A stretch of DNA of 64,000 nucleotides from Pseudomonas tremae (GTDB taxonomy: Bacteria > Pseudomonadota > Gammaproteobacteria > Pseudomonadales > Pseudomonadaceae), in assembly GCF_001401155.1 (NCBI RefSeq), contig NZ_LJRO01000024.1:126499-190498 (forward strand), written 5' to 3'. The notes below the pieces were generated by a model that did not search any database, was not told where the DNA came from, and saw nothing but the letters and a program-made list of their open reading frames with translations. Positions 44,424 to 53,277 of this stretch are shown piece by piece. The translations under genes and the position numbers were made by a program. Within the stretch, counting starts at the first letter, position 1. Each line of letters opens with the position of its first letter.

Positions 44424-45122
44424 TCAAGCATGAGTGTCAATGACAGGCGTGCGCTCATCCTCACGTGTCGGCGTATTGCGCTCCACTTGGTAAAGAATTG
44501 TGTTGATGAAATTCCCGATGTGGTTGCGGCCGAATACCTGTCCGTAGTCAATTATTTTGCTGTAATTCTCTAGATTGAGCGTGTGCTGCTTGTCTGGTTT
44601 TTCCGTGTGGTGGTCGACGAACTCCATAATGCTTTTGGCGTTCTTGCTCAAGCTGTCTTTCAACGACTGACGCTCGTTCAATTTCTCGGTCAGGTAGCTG
44701 AATTCTGCAGGGGTAAGTACGTTACCAGGGTCGGTGACCTGGATGCTCTCGTTGAAATTCAGTGTGAAGCCAAACTGCTTATTTGACAGTTCAAGATTCA
44801 GGTAAGGAAGCTGCTGTTTGAATTCGTGGTAGTCATCATACATGCTGCACATTTCAGCGTTCGTTGTTTTGATGAGCTCCCTTAGGTATTTATCTTTTAG
44901 GTCAGCAAGATTTTCTTCGGAGAGCATTTTGTAGAATGAAGCGATTTCACCTTTTGAGTTTTTTGTGAGCCAAGGAGCGTTCTCATATCGGTAGAACTCT
45001 TCATTGGGGTTGCGTTGTTTCTCAACCGGTTGAGCCGCTTTTTCGGGATTCTTGTCTGGTGCGGTGGTTTGTCGTAAAAGTGGCTGCTTATGAGTACTGC
45101 TGGTGGGGGAGCTAATATTCAT
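44424..45122 (-). CDS. Unknown protein with a type III effector-like N-terminus
   Basis: A 232-residue protein of no family I recognise. The first 50 residues are rich in Ser, Thr, Pro and Gln, with Ile at position 3 and no acidic residue before Asp23, the composition described for Pseudomonas syringae type III secretion signals. The rest is predicted helical and soluble, with a possible calcium-loop-like stretch (TDPGNVLTPAEFSYL). Codon use is more AT-rich than the neighbours. A broken relative lies upstream at 45335-45998, and both share upstream sequence. I found no hrp box, so secretion by the Hrp system is only a hypothesis. Confidence 0.7.
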   Translation of the reverse strand: MNISSPTSSTHKQPLLRQTTAPDKNPEKAAQPVEKQRNPNEEFYRYENAPWLTKNSKGEIASFYKMLSEENLADLKDKYLRELIKTTNAEMCSMYDDYHEFKQQLPYLNLELSNKQFGFTLNFNESIQVTDPGNVLTPAEFSYLTEKLNERQSLKDSLSKNAKSIMEFVDHHTEKPDKQHTLNLENYSKIIDYGQVFGRNHIGNFINTILYQVERNTPTREDERTPVIDTHA

Positions 45123-45334
45123 TTTGAAACGCCCTTCGCTGTTAGTGATAACTCTCTAACGGCATTACGCCGGAAAACTTTGCCTGATAAGCTTGTAGGA
45201 TTTTTCCTTAGTTAGCAGGGGGTGTTTTTTGTAGGAAGATTCCTTGGGTTTTATGCAGCGGTTGACTATATGTCCGGCGCTCTATCAGGTCAATTTATGG
45301 TGTGGCGAGGCTTTTGTCTCGCCAGGCTGCTTCA

Positions 45335-45998
45335 TCAGACAGCCAAAGAAATATAAGAGAAATCTCGTTTTTCAGCGTTGCTTTGAACTTGTTGTACCCA
45401 TTCGTTGTGTCTGTTTTTTTCGCTGGTGTTCATGATCTTTCCATGGTTGATAACGTCCTGGAAATTACTGATGTCCAGATTGTACCGGCCGCCGAACGTC
45501 TCGTGATTATGGTCCACCAAGGTCATTATGATTTTTGCGTGATGCTGACTTGCTCTTTGAATTCTCTGAACTCATTAATAGAGCGTGTGAGGACCGATTT
45601 ATCATTTTCAGTCAGGCTATTGTCGTAATCAATTATCTTTATTGACGCACTTGCATCCAGAGTGAAGCTAAATTTTTTACTTGCAATTTCAGGATAGAGT
45701 TCCTTCAGTTACTCTTGAAAGCTGCTGTAAGTGATCTCCATCAAAGCGAGGTCCAGGATCTCTATTAGTTTCTTTTCGGCTACGTAGTCAAGCCGGTTTT
45801 TTATATGCTCGCTGACGGGCTCCAACAACCACGGCTCCTTCTGCTGTTCGTAAAACTTTTTTCTTTCGTCAGTTTTGCTTCGGATGCAAGGATGTCCTTC
45901 GTGCCGACCTCTTCTGTCGGTTCTGCCTTACTGGCGCCGTATGGCTGCGTCATCAGTTGCAGGGTACTTGCCTGGTTCGGGACTCCATTGATGTTCAA
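45335..45998 (-). pseudogene. Broken paralogue of the 44424-45122 gene
   Basis: Reading starts at a TTG (45998; MNINGVPNQAS). Near 45855 the frame shifts at a run of A residues; the next frame gives KKFYEQQKEPWLLEPVSEHI, which aligns with EEFYRYENAPWL of the intact gene. A TAA at about 45714 then interrupts the frame, after which LKELYPEIASKKFSFTL continues and matches LPYLNLELSNKQFGFTL. A second A-run shift near 45533 is needed to reach TLVDHNHETFGGRYNLDIS, matching the intact C-terminus. With these three lesions removed, the product would be about 220 residues. Confidence 0.75.
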
Positions 45999-46108
45999 GA
46001 CGTTGCCCTCCGTTTAGTCTCTAGACGGATAGCGGCCTATTTCTGAAAAACTTGGCCTGATAAACCAGTAGGACATTTCCGAGAGGGCGTACAAACGTGA
46101 TGCTGTTC

Positions 46109-47239
46109 TCAAGTAATCAACAGGCGGGGTGATTTTCCCAAGTGTTTATTCAATTCCAGCCCATTGGCCATGAGCATCATCAAGCCCAGCCCCACAATCG
46201 CAGTGGTGACTTGAATTGGCCGGGTATCTCCGCCCAGCGCGTTCGCCATATCTGCCAGTGGTGCGAGCAGGACGCCCAGGCAGAAGACTTCCAGCGAGTA
46301 ACGACCCATGCGAGAGGTCTGGCGGGCCGGCCAGTTTTCCAGCCAGGTGTTTGAAGTTGGCAACAGCCGGGCGACTACGTAGACCAAAGCAAGGAAGTGC
46401 AGCAGGCGCGCAGGTGCCAGGTCGGTCTTGCTGATCGGGTACAGGGCGTCGAGGCGCAGGGTCGTTACCAGGGCGGCGTGCAGATCTGGCCATTTTTCGC
46501 TGAAGGTGAGGACTCCGGCGATCAGTACATAGACGGCAGCCATCAGGAAAAGAGGCTGTCGGCGCAAAGGAGGGCGTATGACTGTTGTCGATGTTTCGCT
46601 GCGCAGTGCGCAGGCCCCGCCGAGAATGAACAGCAGCTGCCAGGCCACCGGGTTGAAGTACCACACACCACCGCCTTCATAGGCGCGCAGGTTCCAGCCA
46701 AACAACGGCACCATCAGGTACAGGGCAATCGACAGGCCGACCGCGACTTCGAGATTGCGCAGCATCAACGGCAAGGTCAGGGGCAAGGTCAGCAGCAGGA
46801 CGATGTACAGCGGCAAGGGGTCGGTCAGGTTGGGTTTGAAGCGCAACAGCAGTTCATCGGCCAGCGCCTGTTGCGGGTTACCGACGAAGTATTCGAGGCC
46901 CATTTGCTGGACCATGTCTCGGGTCTCGACATGATTATTGGCAACAAAGACGATGCCCATCAGCAAGGTCAGCAGAAAGATATGCACCACGTACAGCACC
47001 CAGGTGCGACGCAATATGCGCACCCCGGCCACCAGCATGCCATCGCGCCGGGCAACGCGCCCATAGGCCATGACCGCTGCGTAGCCGGCGAGGAACACGA
47101 AGACTTCCGCAGCGTCGCTGAAGCCGAAGTTGCGCAAGGTCAGTTGCGCCAAGGGGTTGTCCGGCACGTGATCCCAAAAGATGAAGATCAGCGCCAGGCC
47201 GCGAAAGAAGTCGATTCGATGATCGCGTCCGTTAGTCAT
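46109..47239 (-). CDS. OpgC-family membrane acyltransferase
   Basis: A 376-residue integral membrane protein with about ten helices. The N-terminal GRDHRIDFFRGLALIFIFWDH is the OpgC signature; OpgC proteins succinylate periplasmic glucans. Conserved features include the segment GFSDAAEVFVFLAGY. Periplasmic glucans matter for osmotic adaptation and virulence in P. syringae. The opgGH genes are not in this window, so the acceptor is inferred from the family only. It is divergent from the L31 gene. Confidence 0.85.
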   Translation of the reverse strand: MTNGRDHRIDFFRGLALIFIFWDHVPDNPLAQLTLRNFGFSDAAEVFVFLAGYAAVMAYGRVARRDGMLVAGVRILRRTWVLYVVHIFLLTLLMGIVFVANNHVETRDMVQQMGLEYFVGNPQQALADELLLRFKPNLTDPLPLYIVLLLTLPLTLPLMLRNLEVAVGLSIALYLMVPLFGWNLRAYEGGGVWYFNPVAWQLLFILGGACALRSETSTTVIRPPLRRQPLFLMAAVYVLIAGVLTFSEKWPDLHAALVTTLRLDALYPISKTDLAPARLLHFLALVYVVARLLPTSNTWLENWPARQTSRMGRYSLEVFCLGVLLAPLADMANALGGDTRPIQVTTAIVGLGLMMLMANGLELNKHLGKSPRLLIT

Positions 47240-47484
47240 AACGGTGGACTCTTGAAAGTGCTAATGAGTAGAGATCGGCCACACGGGCTCAGGTTCCGGG
47301 CCAGCGACCAGTGACGTTCGGCGGCGCGGCAGGGTGCCGCCATACGCCGAAAATTGCAAAAGCGGGCTATTACAGAATGTCTCCAGCGCTTGTGTCTCAA
47401 TGGTTCCGGGCGACATCCGGCCCGCCCGGATGTCCGATCACACTCGATAATGTCAGCAATCAACAGCAATCATTCTCATCTGGT

Positions 47485-47508
47485 GATATGTTACTGTATA
47501 ACGATTGC
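47485..47508. promoter_or_regulatory. Zur operator candidate
   Basis: GATATGTTACTGTATAACGATTGC includes the imperfect palindrome GTTA-CTGTA-TAAC (47490-47502), close to the Zur consensus of pseudomonads, 30 bases before the L31 start. It predicts derepression under zinc starvation. Confidence 0.7.
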
Positions 47509-47532
47509 AGTCAACTCACTGGAGAAACAGCC

Positions 47533-47814
47533 ATGAAACCCGATATCCATCCCGCGTACCGTACCGTGCTGTTCCACGATACCGCTGCCGACGCTTACTT
47601 CCTGATCGGCTCGACCGTGGACACCGACCGGACGCAGAAGCACACCGACGGCACGACTTACCCTTATGTCGCGCTCGACGTCTCCAGCGCCTCACACCCG
47701 ATGTACACCGGGCAGCAGCGCAAGACCACCACCGAAGGCCGTATCGCAGGTTTCAACAAGCGTTTCGCCGCTTTCGGCTCTGGTAGCAAGAAAGAAGCTG
47801 CAGAGGCTCAATGA
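47533..47814 (+). CDS. rpmE2: Type B (zinc-independent) 50S ribosomal protein L31
   Basis: A 93-residue L31 paralogue with [25 protein letters not shown]. It contains no cysteine at all, so it is the C-minus form that replaces the zinc-binding L31 when zinc is scarce and lets the cell recycle ribosomal zinc. The ATG at 47533 follows a GGAG ribosome binding site; the frame upstream is open but unlike the family. A Zur-type operator precedes it and a strong terminator follows. Confidence 0.93.
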   Translation: MKPDIHPAYRTVLFHDTAADAYFLIGSTVDTDRTQKHTDGTTYPYVALDVSSASHPMYTGQQRKTTTEGRIAGFNKRFAAFGSGSKKEAAEAQ

Positions 47815-47826
47815 GTCGTCTGACCT

Positions 47827-47875
47827 CCCGGTCATGGGCATTTCGAGTGAATTACCCATGACCGGGATTTTTTTG
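47827..47875 (+). terminator. Strong terminator after L31
   Basis: Perfect 12-base arms CCCGGTCATGGG (47827-47838) and CCCATGACCGGG (47855-47866) followed by ATTTTTTT. Confidence 0.9.
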
Positions 47876-47965
47876 TCTGAATTTCAGGTGGATGGCTCAT
47901 CATCTACTGGACTAACGGCCGACATTGCTTTTATCTTCGCGGCCTGAAAAACAGGAGTAGCCGCT

Positions 47966-49057
47966 TTGAAAAAGTCAGTCGCCATCGTTTTCGGTGGGCA
48001 ATCCAGCGAGCATGAGGTTTCGTTGCAATCGGCACGCAACGTGATCAATGCGATTGATCGTGAGCGCTATGCGCTGACCCTGATCGGCGTCGACAAGCTG
48101 GGCCGTTGGTTGCGCTTCGAGGAAGCCGATTACCTGATCAACGCCGATGATCCCGCGCGAATCAGGCTGAGCGCATCGGGCAAGCAACTTTCTTTGCTGC
48201 CAGGCCGCACCGGCGGGCAGTTTGTCGAGGTCGAGACGGGCCAGCCGCTGCCAGCGATCGACGTAGTGTTCCCGCTGATCCACGGCGCATTCGGTGAAGA
48301 CGGTGCATTGCAAGGGTTACTGCGGATGCTGGCCATTCCGTTCGTAGGCGCAGATGTTCTCTCATCGGCAGCGTGCATGGACAAAGACGTGACCAAGCGC
48401 CTGCTGCGCGACGCAGGCATCGACGTTGCACCGTTTTTGGTGCTGACCCGTGGTCAGACGATCGACTTCGCCGATGCGGCCGCACAACTGGGCTTGCCGA
48501 TGTTTGTCAAACCCGCCAATCAGGGCTCTTCGGTAGGTGTCAGCAAAGTGTCTGACGAGGCGGGTTTTGCCGGCGCACTGGCGCTGGGGTTCGAGTTCGA
48601 TCACAAGTTGTTGATAGAGCAGGGCATCGTTGGCCGGGAAGTGGAATGCGCAGTGCTGGGCAATTTTGAACCGCAGGTCAGCGTCTGCGGCGAAGTCATC
48701 GCCAACGACGAGTTCTACGCCTACGACACGAAATACCTGAACGGTGACCAGGCGCGCATTGCCATCCCTGCCGACATGCCTGTCGATCTGAGCGACCAGG
48801 TACGTGACGTCGCACTTCAGGCTTATAAAGTGCTGGGTTGCGCCGGGCTTTCAAGGGTCGATTTCTTCGTCACCGAGGCGCGTCAGATCATCATCAATGA
48901 GGTCAACACGCTGCCCGGTTTCACGTCGATCAGCATGTACCCCAAGCTCTGGCAGGCCAGCGGCCTTACTTACGCCGAGCTGATCCATCGGCTGATCGTG
49001 CTGGCTCTCGAGAGGGCAGAGCAGGCGCGGCTGCTCAAGACCGAGATATTCGCATGA
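47966..49057 (+). CDS. ddl: D-alanine--D-alanine ligase
   Basis: A 363-residue ATP-grasp ligase that makes D-Ala-D-Ala for peptidoglycan. The N-terminal motif [16 protein letters not shown], the ATP-grasp region [18 protein letters not shown] and the C-terminal [20 protein letters not shown] are complete. This is a stand-alone DdlA-type copy; the division cluster copy (ddlB) is elsewhere in pseudomonads. Translation starts at a TTG at 47966, 8 bases after AGGAG; no ATG fits. It overlaps the NUDIX gene by four bases. Confidence 0.95.
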   Translation: MKKSVAIVFGGQSSEHEVSLQSARNVINAIDRERYALTLIGVDKLGRWLRFEEADYLINADDPARIRLSASGKQLSLLPGRTGGQFVEVETGQPLPAIDVVFPLIHGAFGEDGALQGLLRMLAIPFVGADVLSSAACMDKDVTKRLLRDAGIDVAPFLVLTRGQTIDFADAAAQLGLPMFVKPANQGSSVGVSKVSDEAGFAGALALGFEFDHKLLIEQGIVGREVECAVLGNFEPQVSVCGEVIANDEFYAYDTKYLNGDQARIAIPADMPVDLSDQVRDVALQAYKVLGCAGLSRVDFFVTEARQIIINEVNTLPGFTSISMYPKLWQASGLTYAELIHRLIVLALERAEQARLLKTEIFA

Positions 49058-49464
49058 AGGTCATCAGCATTGCGGCAGCGCTGTTGATCGGCGCGGATGG
49101 CCGGACCTTACTGGTACGCAAGCGCGGTACTCAGGCGTTCATGCAGCCGGGCGGCAAGATAGAGCCTGACGAACCGGCCCCGTTGGCACTGGCCAGAGAG
49201 CTTGAAGAAGAACTCGGGCTGGTCATTGATCCACGACAGGCCGCGTTTCTGGGGGAGTTTGCGGCACCTGCTGCCAACGAGCCGGGCTTTGAGGTTCGTT
49301 GTCAGCTTTACGAGGTCAGGACGGATGCCGAAGTAAAGCCCGCCGCCGAGATCGAAGAAGCGATCTGGGTCGGCGCAGACCGCCTTCCGGATCTGCATCT
49401 GGCACCGTTGACCCGCGATTTCATCCTGCCGTTGTATCGCCAGCGGCAGGTAGACAACATCTGA
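49054..49464 (+). CDS. NUDIX hydrolase
   Basis: A 136-residue NUDIX protein. The NUDIX box begins [20 protein letters not shown] and continues EELGL, with all metal-binding glutamates. The family cleaves nucleoside diphosphates linked to another group; MutT-like cleaning of oxidised nucleotides is possible, but the substrate cannot be read from sequence. Its start overlaps ddl by four bases. It is convergent with metR across a shared hairpin. Confidence 0.88.
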   Translation: MKVISIAAALLIGADGRTLLVRKRGTQAFMQPGGKIEPDEPAPLALARELEEELGLVIDPRQAAFLGEFAAPAANEPGFEVRCQLYEVRTDAEVKPAAEIEEAIWVGADRLPDLHLAPLTRDFILPLYRQRQVDNI

Positions 49465-49469
49465 AAATT

Positions 49470-49498
49470 CGCCGTCCTGGGCCTCGCGCAGGACGGCG
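49470..49498. terminator. Hairpin between convergent NUDIX and metR genes
   Basis: Perfect 10-base arms CGCCGTCCTG (49470-49479) and CAGGACGGCG (49489-49498). On the minus strand it is followed by AATTTT, so it serves metR best; on the plus strand there is no T run. Confidence 0.75.
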
Positions 49499-49501
49499 CT
49501 G

Positions 49502-50419
49502 TCAGCGAACCGCGCTCACGCCGTCCAGGGTCGAGAACGAGGTGTCTTTGGCGGTCAGCAGAAAATCGCGCATGTACGGCGCGTCGAGCATGTCGGTGCG
49601 AATAGCCGCGTACAGCGTCGCGAACAGCCCTTTGTCTCCCAGTCGCTTGGCCTTCACATAGCCCCGTGAGCTGTATTCATGCAGCGCCCAATGGGGCATG
49701 CCGCAGACCCCGCGTCCGCTGGCGACCAGTTGCATCATCATCACTGTCAGTTCCGAGGTCCGCACTTGGGCGGGCTCGATGTCGGCGGGCTCCAGAAAAC
49801 GCGTGAAGATGTCCAGTCGGTCACGCTCCACCGGGTAGGTGATGAGCGTTTCAGTGAGCAAATCCTCGGGAACGATATACGCCTTGCTGGCCAGTGCGTG
49901 CTGATTGGCCACCGCGAGCATTGCTTCATACGTGAACAGCGGCACGTAGGTGATGCCGGGCAATTCCAACGGATCGGACGTCACTACAAGGTCCAGATCG
50001 CCTCTCGCCAGCGCGGGCAATGGCGCGAACGAGAAGCCGGAAGACAGGTCCAGCTCGACTTCCGGCCAGGCGTCACGAAACTGGTCGATGGTCGGCATCA
50101 GCCACTGAAAACAGCTGTGACACTCGATTGCCATGTGCAGGCGTCCCGCCGTACCGCCAGCCAGACGAGCAATATCGCGCTCGGCACTGCGCAGTTGCGG
50201 TACCAGCGCGTCGGCCAGTTGCAGCAGGCGCAGACCTGCACTGGTGAAGCGCACCGGCTTGGTCTTGCGCACGAACAGCGGCATGCCCATGCGCTCTTCC
50301 AGTTCCTTGAACTGATGGGACAAGGCTGATTGCGTCAGGTGCAGGCGTTCGGCGGCTTCTACAAGGCTGTCGGCCTCACGCAAGGCGTGCAGGGTTTTGA
50401 GATGGCGTATTTCAAGCAC
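49502..50419 (-). CDS. metR: LysR-family regulator MetR
   Basis: A 305-residue LysR-type activator of methionine synthesis genes that senses homocysteine. The N-terminal HTH includes LHLTQSALSHQFKELEERMG and PLFVRKTKPVRFT, the MetR pattern. I start at the GTG at 50419 (LEIRHLKTLHAL), which has GGAG 8 bases upstream and gives the usual MetR N-terminus; longer starts up to 50452 are less likely. It is divergent from a shortened metE gene, with a MetR-like palindrome between them. Confidence 0.92.
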   Translation of the reverse strand: MLEIRHLKTLHALREADSLVEAAERLHLTQSALSHQFKELEERMGMPLFVRKTKPVRFTSAGLRLLQLADALVPQLRSAERDIARLAGGTAGRLHMAIECHSCFQWLMPTIDQFRDAWPEVELDLSSGFSFAPLPALARGDLDLVVTSDPLELPGITYVPLFTYEAMLAVANQHALASKAYIVPEDLLTETLITYPVERDRLDIFTRFLEPADIEPAQVRTSELTVMMMQLVASGRGVCGMPHWALHEYSSRGYVKAKRLGDKGLFATLYAAIRTDMLDAPYMRDFLLTAKDTSFSTLDGVSAVR

Positions 50420-50462
50420 CGTCACGGCTCCATGAAAAGTATTTGTGATCAACGCGAAAAAA

Positions 50463-50477
50463 ATGAGTTTGTCTCAT
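50463..50477. promoter_or_regulatory. MetR box candidate
   Basis: ATGAG-TTTGT-CTCAT is a perfect 5-base inverted repeat with a 5-base spacer, matching the spacing of the MetR consensus TGAA-N5-TTCA. It lies in the metR-metE intergenic region. Confidence 0.65.
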
Positions 50478-50525
50478 GTTGCGTCGGCTGTCGACAATAG
50501 CGCCATCTTTTATGGAGGACGCACC

Positions 50526-51287
50526 ATGGCCCAGACCCCACACCTTGAATGCCTGCGCATCGGCGCAGATCGTGAACTGCAGCAGGCCCTTCAGGCTTTC
50601 TGGAAAGACGATCAGGGTGGGGCGGCCATTGGTGAAGCCTCAGGTTGCGCATTGCGCACCTGGTTGCGCACGCATCATCCGGAGCTGGTGCCGCAACTCA
50701 AGCATGACCTGCGCTTCCAGCCAGACTGGCAGCCACTGCTGGCAGACGCCAGCGACGCTTGTGAGCACGGTCGCAAACCTGCGTTGATAGGTCCGCTGAC
50801 ACTGCTCTGGTTGAGCGATATTCAGAACCGCGAGCATCAGGGCAATGACGTTGATCGCCTTGAATGGCTGGAGCAGCTTCTGCCTGTTTATGGCGAGATC
50901 TTCGGGCGTCTGGCGGCACGCGGCGTCGAGTGGGTGCAGATCGACGAACCGATCCTCACCCTCGACCTGCCGCTGGCATGGACCAACGCCTTCGAGCGCG
51001 CCTACCACATTCTTCAATATTCGCCGCTCAAGAAGCTGGTTGCCACGTATCACGGCGACCTGCGCTGCAACCTCGGCGTTGCGGCATTGTTGCCGGTTGC
51101 CGGCCTGCATCTGGACAGCGTCAGTGTGCCGGAGCAGCTGGCTTCGGTGTTCGACCGCCTGCCTACTTACAAAGTGTTGTCCTTGGGCGAGTGCGATCAG
51201 CATGAAGGCTGGCGTCACGAATCGCTGCTGGAAGCACGTGCCCGTTTCGGCGAAAACCTGATTGTGGCCGATCAGGCAGCTGCCTAG
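50526..51287 (+). CDS. MetE N-terminal-domain protein lacking the catalytic half
   Basis: A 253-residue protein that matches only the N-terminal barrel of cobalamin-independent methionine synthase (normally about 750 residues). LRIGADRELQQALQAFWKDD resembles MetE residues about 10-30. About 90 residues are then missing, and from GPLTLLWL through ARGVEWVQIDEPILTLDLPL to DRLPTYKVLSLG it follows MetE residues about 165-315. The C-terminal catalytic barrel with the zinc His and Cys ligands is absent, so it cannot catalyse methyl transfer alone. The frame is clean, with a GGAGG ribosome binding site and a MetR box upstream, so it may be an expressed remnant or a repurposed domain. Confidence 0.8.
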   Translation: MAQTPHLECLRIGADRELQQALQAFWKDDQGGAAIGEASGCALRTWLRTHHPELVPQLKHDLRFQPDWQPLLADASDACEHGRKPALIGPLTLLWLSDIQNREHQGNDVDRLEWLEQLLPVYGEIFGRLAARGVEWVQIDEPILTLDLPLAWTNAFERAYHILQYSPLKKLVATYHGDLRCNLGVAALLPVAGLHLDSVSVPEQLASVFDRLPTYKVLSLGECDQHEGWRHESLLEARARFGENLIVADQAAA

Positions 51288-51409
51288 AGCAAAACGGTTT
51301 AACGACCGCTCGGCGCCATTCATCAAACTGTCACGCAACTGTGGCAGCGCGCCTGGAAAAACATCATCAGACTCGCGGCCTACTGGGGATCTGTTTTTTG
51401 GTGTTTTTC

Positions 51410-52402
51410 ATGCGGGTTTTAATTTTTCTGGCCGCGCTTCTGTGCGGCTTGCCGTCTTTTGCGGCCGATCGTTGTGATGTCAATGCTCCTGTACAGTTTG
51501 CTGACCTCAAGGACGTACGAATCGCCTACCAAAGTATTGGCAGCGAGTCCGACCCTGCCTTGCTGCTGGTCATGGGGCTGGGTGGGCAACTGATCCATTG
51601 GCCGGACGAAGTCGTCGTTGCGCTCTGCCAGCAGGGGTATCGGGTGATTCGCTATGACAACCGCGATGTCGGTCTGTCGACTTGGGTGCAGCAGCCGGCC
51701 GATGCGAATCTGACCTTCGAAGTGTTGCGCTACAAGCTCGGCTTGCCCGTTTCGGCACCTTACTCACTCACCGACATGGCCGACGATGCGTTGGGCCTTA
51801 TGGACGCGATGCAGATACGCCAGTTTCACGTACTGGGTGCGAGCATGGGCGGCATGATTGCCCAGCACCTGGCCGATCTGGCGCCATCGCGGGTCGAGAG
51901 CATGACGCTGATCATGACCAGTTCCGGTGCCCAGGGCTTGCCGATGCCCAGTGCGGCATTGATGCAACTGTTGGCACGTCGCGGCGCACCGAACCGGGAA
52001 GTGGCCATCGAGCAGCAGGCTGACCTGCTGGCTGCCCTGGGCAGCCCGCAGGTCAAGGATGATCGTGAGCAGTTGCTGCATCAGGCTGCGGTTTCTTATG
52101 ATCGGGCGTTCAATCCCGAAGGCGTCAAGCGTCAGATCATGGCGATTCTTGCCGAGCCCAGCCGGGTCGAGTTGCTCAACCGCCTGCGTTTGCCGGTACT
52201 GGTGGTGCATGGCACGGCCGATCCGTTGCTGCCGGTCATGCACGGTATTCATGTTGCTGCGCACATCCAGGGCAGTGAGCTACGCCTGATTCCAGGGTTG
52301 GCGCATCGTTTTCAGGAAGCCTTCAAAGCGCCATTGCTGGGCGCAGTGCTGCCGTACCTGAAAGCGCAGCATGAAGATGGCCGCAGCCTGGCCCAGTTGT
52401 GA
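51410..52402 (+). CDS. Exported alpha/beta hydrolase
   Basis: A 330-residue alpha/beta hydrolase with a signal peptide (MRVLIFLAALLCGLPSFA, cleaved about residue 18). The nucleophile elbow is GASMGGM, the acid is probably Asp in HGTADPLLP, and the His is in GLAHRFQ. It resembles aclacinomycin methylesterase/RdmC-like and other esterases with YRVIRYDNRDVGLST. An ester or lactone substrate in the periplasm is likely but unspecified. In-frame starts at 51401 (GTG) and further upstream exist; I prefer 51410 because the signal peptide begins there. Confidence 0.85.
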   Translation: MRVLIFLAALLCGLPSFAADRCDVNAPVQFADLKDVRIAYQSIGSESDPALLLVMGLGGQLIHWPDEVVVALCQQGYRVIRYDNRDVGLSTWVQQPADANLTFEVLRYKLGLPVSAPYSLTDMADDALGLMDAMQIRQFHVLGASMGGMIAQHLADLAPSRVESMTLIMTSSGAQGLPMPSAALMQLLARRGAPNREVAIEQQADLLAALGSPQVKDDREQLLHQAAVSYDRAFNPEGVKRQIMAILAEPSRVELLNRLRLPVLVVHGTADPLLPVMHGIHVAAHIQGSELRLIPGLAHRFQEAFKAPLLGAVLPYLKAQHEDGRSLAQL

Positions 52403-52471
52403 AGCCTGCCCGGTTGTCAGGCACAGACAGAGGTGTATCGTGTGGCCTTTGCTTATTGAAAAGGGGCCATC

Positions 52472-53119
52472 ATGACAACTGCACTGAAGATCGATTTCAT
52501 TTCCGATGTTTCCTGCCCCTGGTGCGTCATCGGCCTGCGCGCACTTGATCAGGCGCTGGACGCGCTAGGTGATGAAGTGCAGGCGCAGATCCATTTTCAG
52601 CCATTCGAGCTGAACCCGAACATGCCTGCCGAAGGGCAAGACATCAAAGAGCACATTGCCGAGAAGTATGGCTCTACGCCTGAGCAGATCGAAGGTATTC
52701 ACGACACGATCCGTGAGCGCGGTGCCGAGCTGGGTTTTGAATTTGCCAAGGGGGAGCGGCGCATTTACAACACGTTCGATGCGCATCGTCTGCTGCACTG
52801 GGCGGAACAGGAAGGCAAGCAACACGCCTTGAAAGAGGCGCTGTTCGAAGCCTATTTCAGTGACCTGAAAGACCCCTCCAATCATCAGGCCCTGGCAGAC
52901 ACTGCGCAGAAGGTTGGTCTGGACCGTTTGCGGGCACAGGCCATTCTGGACAGTGATGAATATGCTGCGCAAGTCCGTGAGGCCGAACAGCTCTGGACGT
53001 CACGTGGCATCACGTCGGTGCCGACCATGGTCTTCAATGACCAGTACGCAGTTTCGGGTGGGCAGCCGGTCGACGTGTTTGTGAGCGCTATCCGGCAGAT
53101 TGTCAGCGATTCGAAATAA
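52472..53119 (+). CDS. FrnE-like DsbA-family oxidoreductase
   Basis: A 215-residue cytoplasmic thioredoxin-fold protein (no signal peptide) of the FrnE/polyketide-synthesis-type DsbA subfamily. The active site is SDVSCPWCVIG (CPWC) and the cis-Pro region is TSVPTMVFNDQYAVSGGQP. FrnE proteins act as disulfide isomerases or oxidoreductases under oxidative stress. It lies downstream of the alpha/beta hydrolase with a 69-base gap and is probably independent. Confidence 0.9.
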   Translation: MTTALKIDFISDVSCPWCVIGLRALDQALDALGDEVQAQIHFQPFELNPNMPAEGQDIKEHIAEKYGSTPEQIEGIHDTIRERGAELGFEFAKGERRIYNTFDAHRLLHWAEQEGKQHALKEALFEAYFSDLKDPSNHQALADTAQKVGLDRLRAQAILDSDEYAAQVREAEQLWTSRGITSVPTMVFNDQYAVSGGQPVDVFVSAIRQIVSDSK

Positions 53120-53130
53120 CTCGACGCCCG

Positions 53131-53215
53131 GCTTGGACGCAGAGCGGCGCTACCCGGCAGAGCGTCGCACGATAGTCGAGATCATCGTTCCTCACGCTCT
53201 GGTATGAGCCCCAAA
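53131..53215. repeat. REP-like intergenic repeat
   Basis: Contains GGACGCAGAGCG (53135-53146) and an AGAGCGTCGCACGATAGTCG segment whose TCGCACGA part also occurs in the region at 61895. Between convergent genes; non-coding. Confidence 0.55.
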
Positions 53216-53277
53216 GCCGGGCGTTCGGACCACTGCTTTGGTGGGCAAGCTCACACAAGGCCAGGGCCATGTGCATT

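Noticed and set aside
43040..46100. hrp box (GGAACC-N15/16-CCACNNA) upstream of the effector-like genes
   Set aside because: I searched both strands around the start sites and found no acceptable match, so HrpL control is not claimed.
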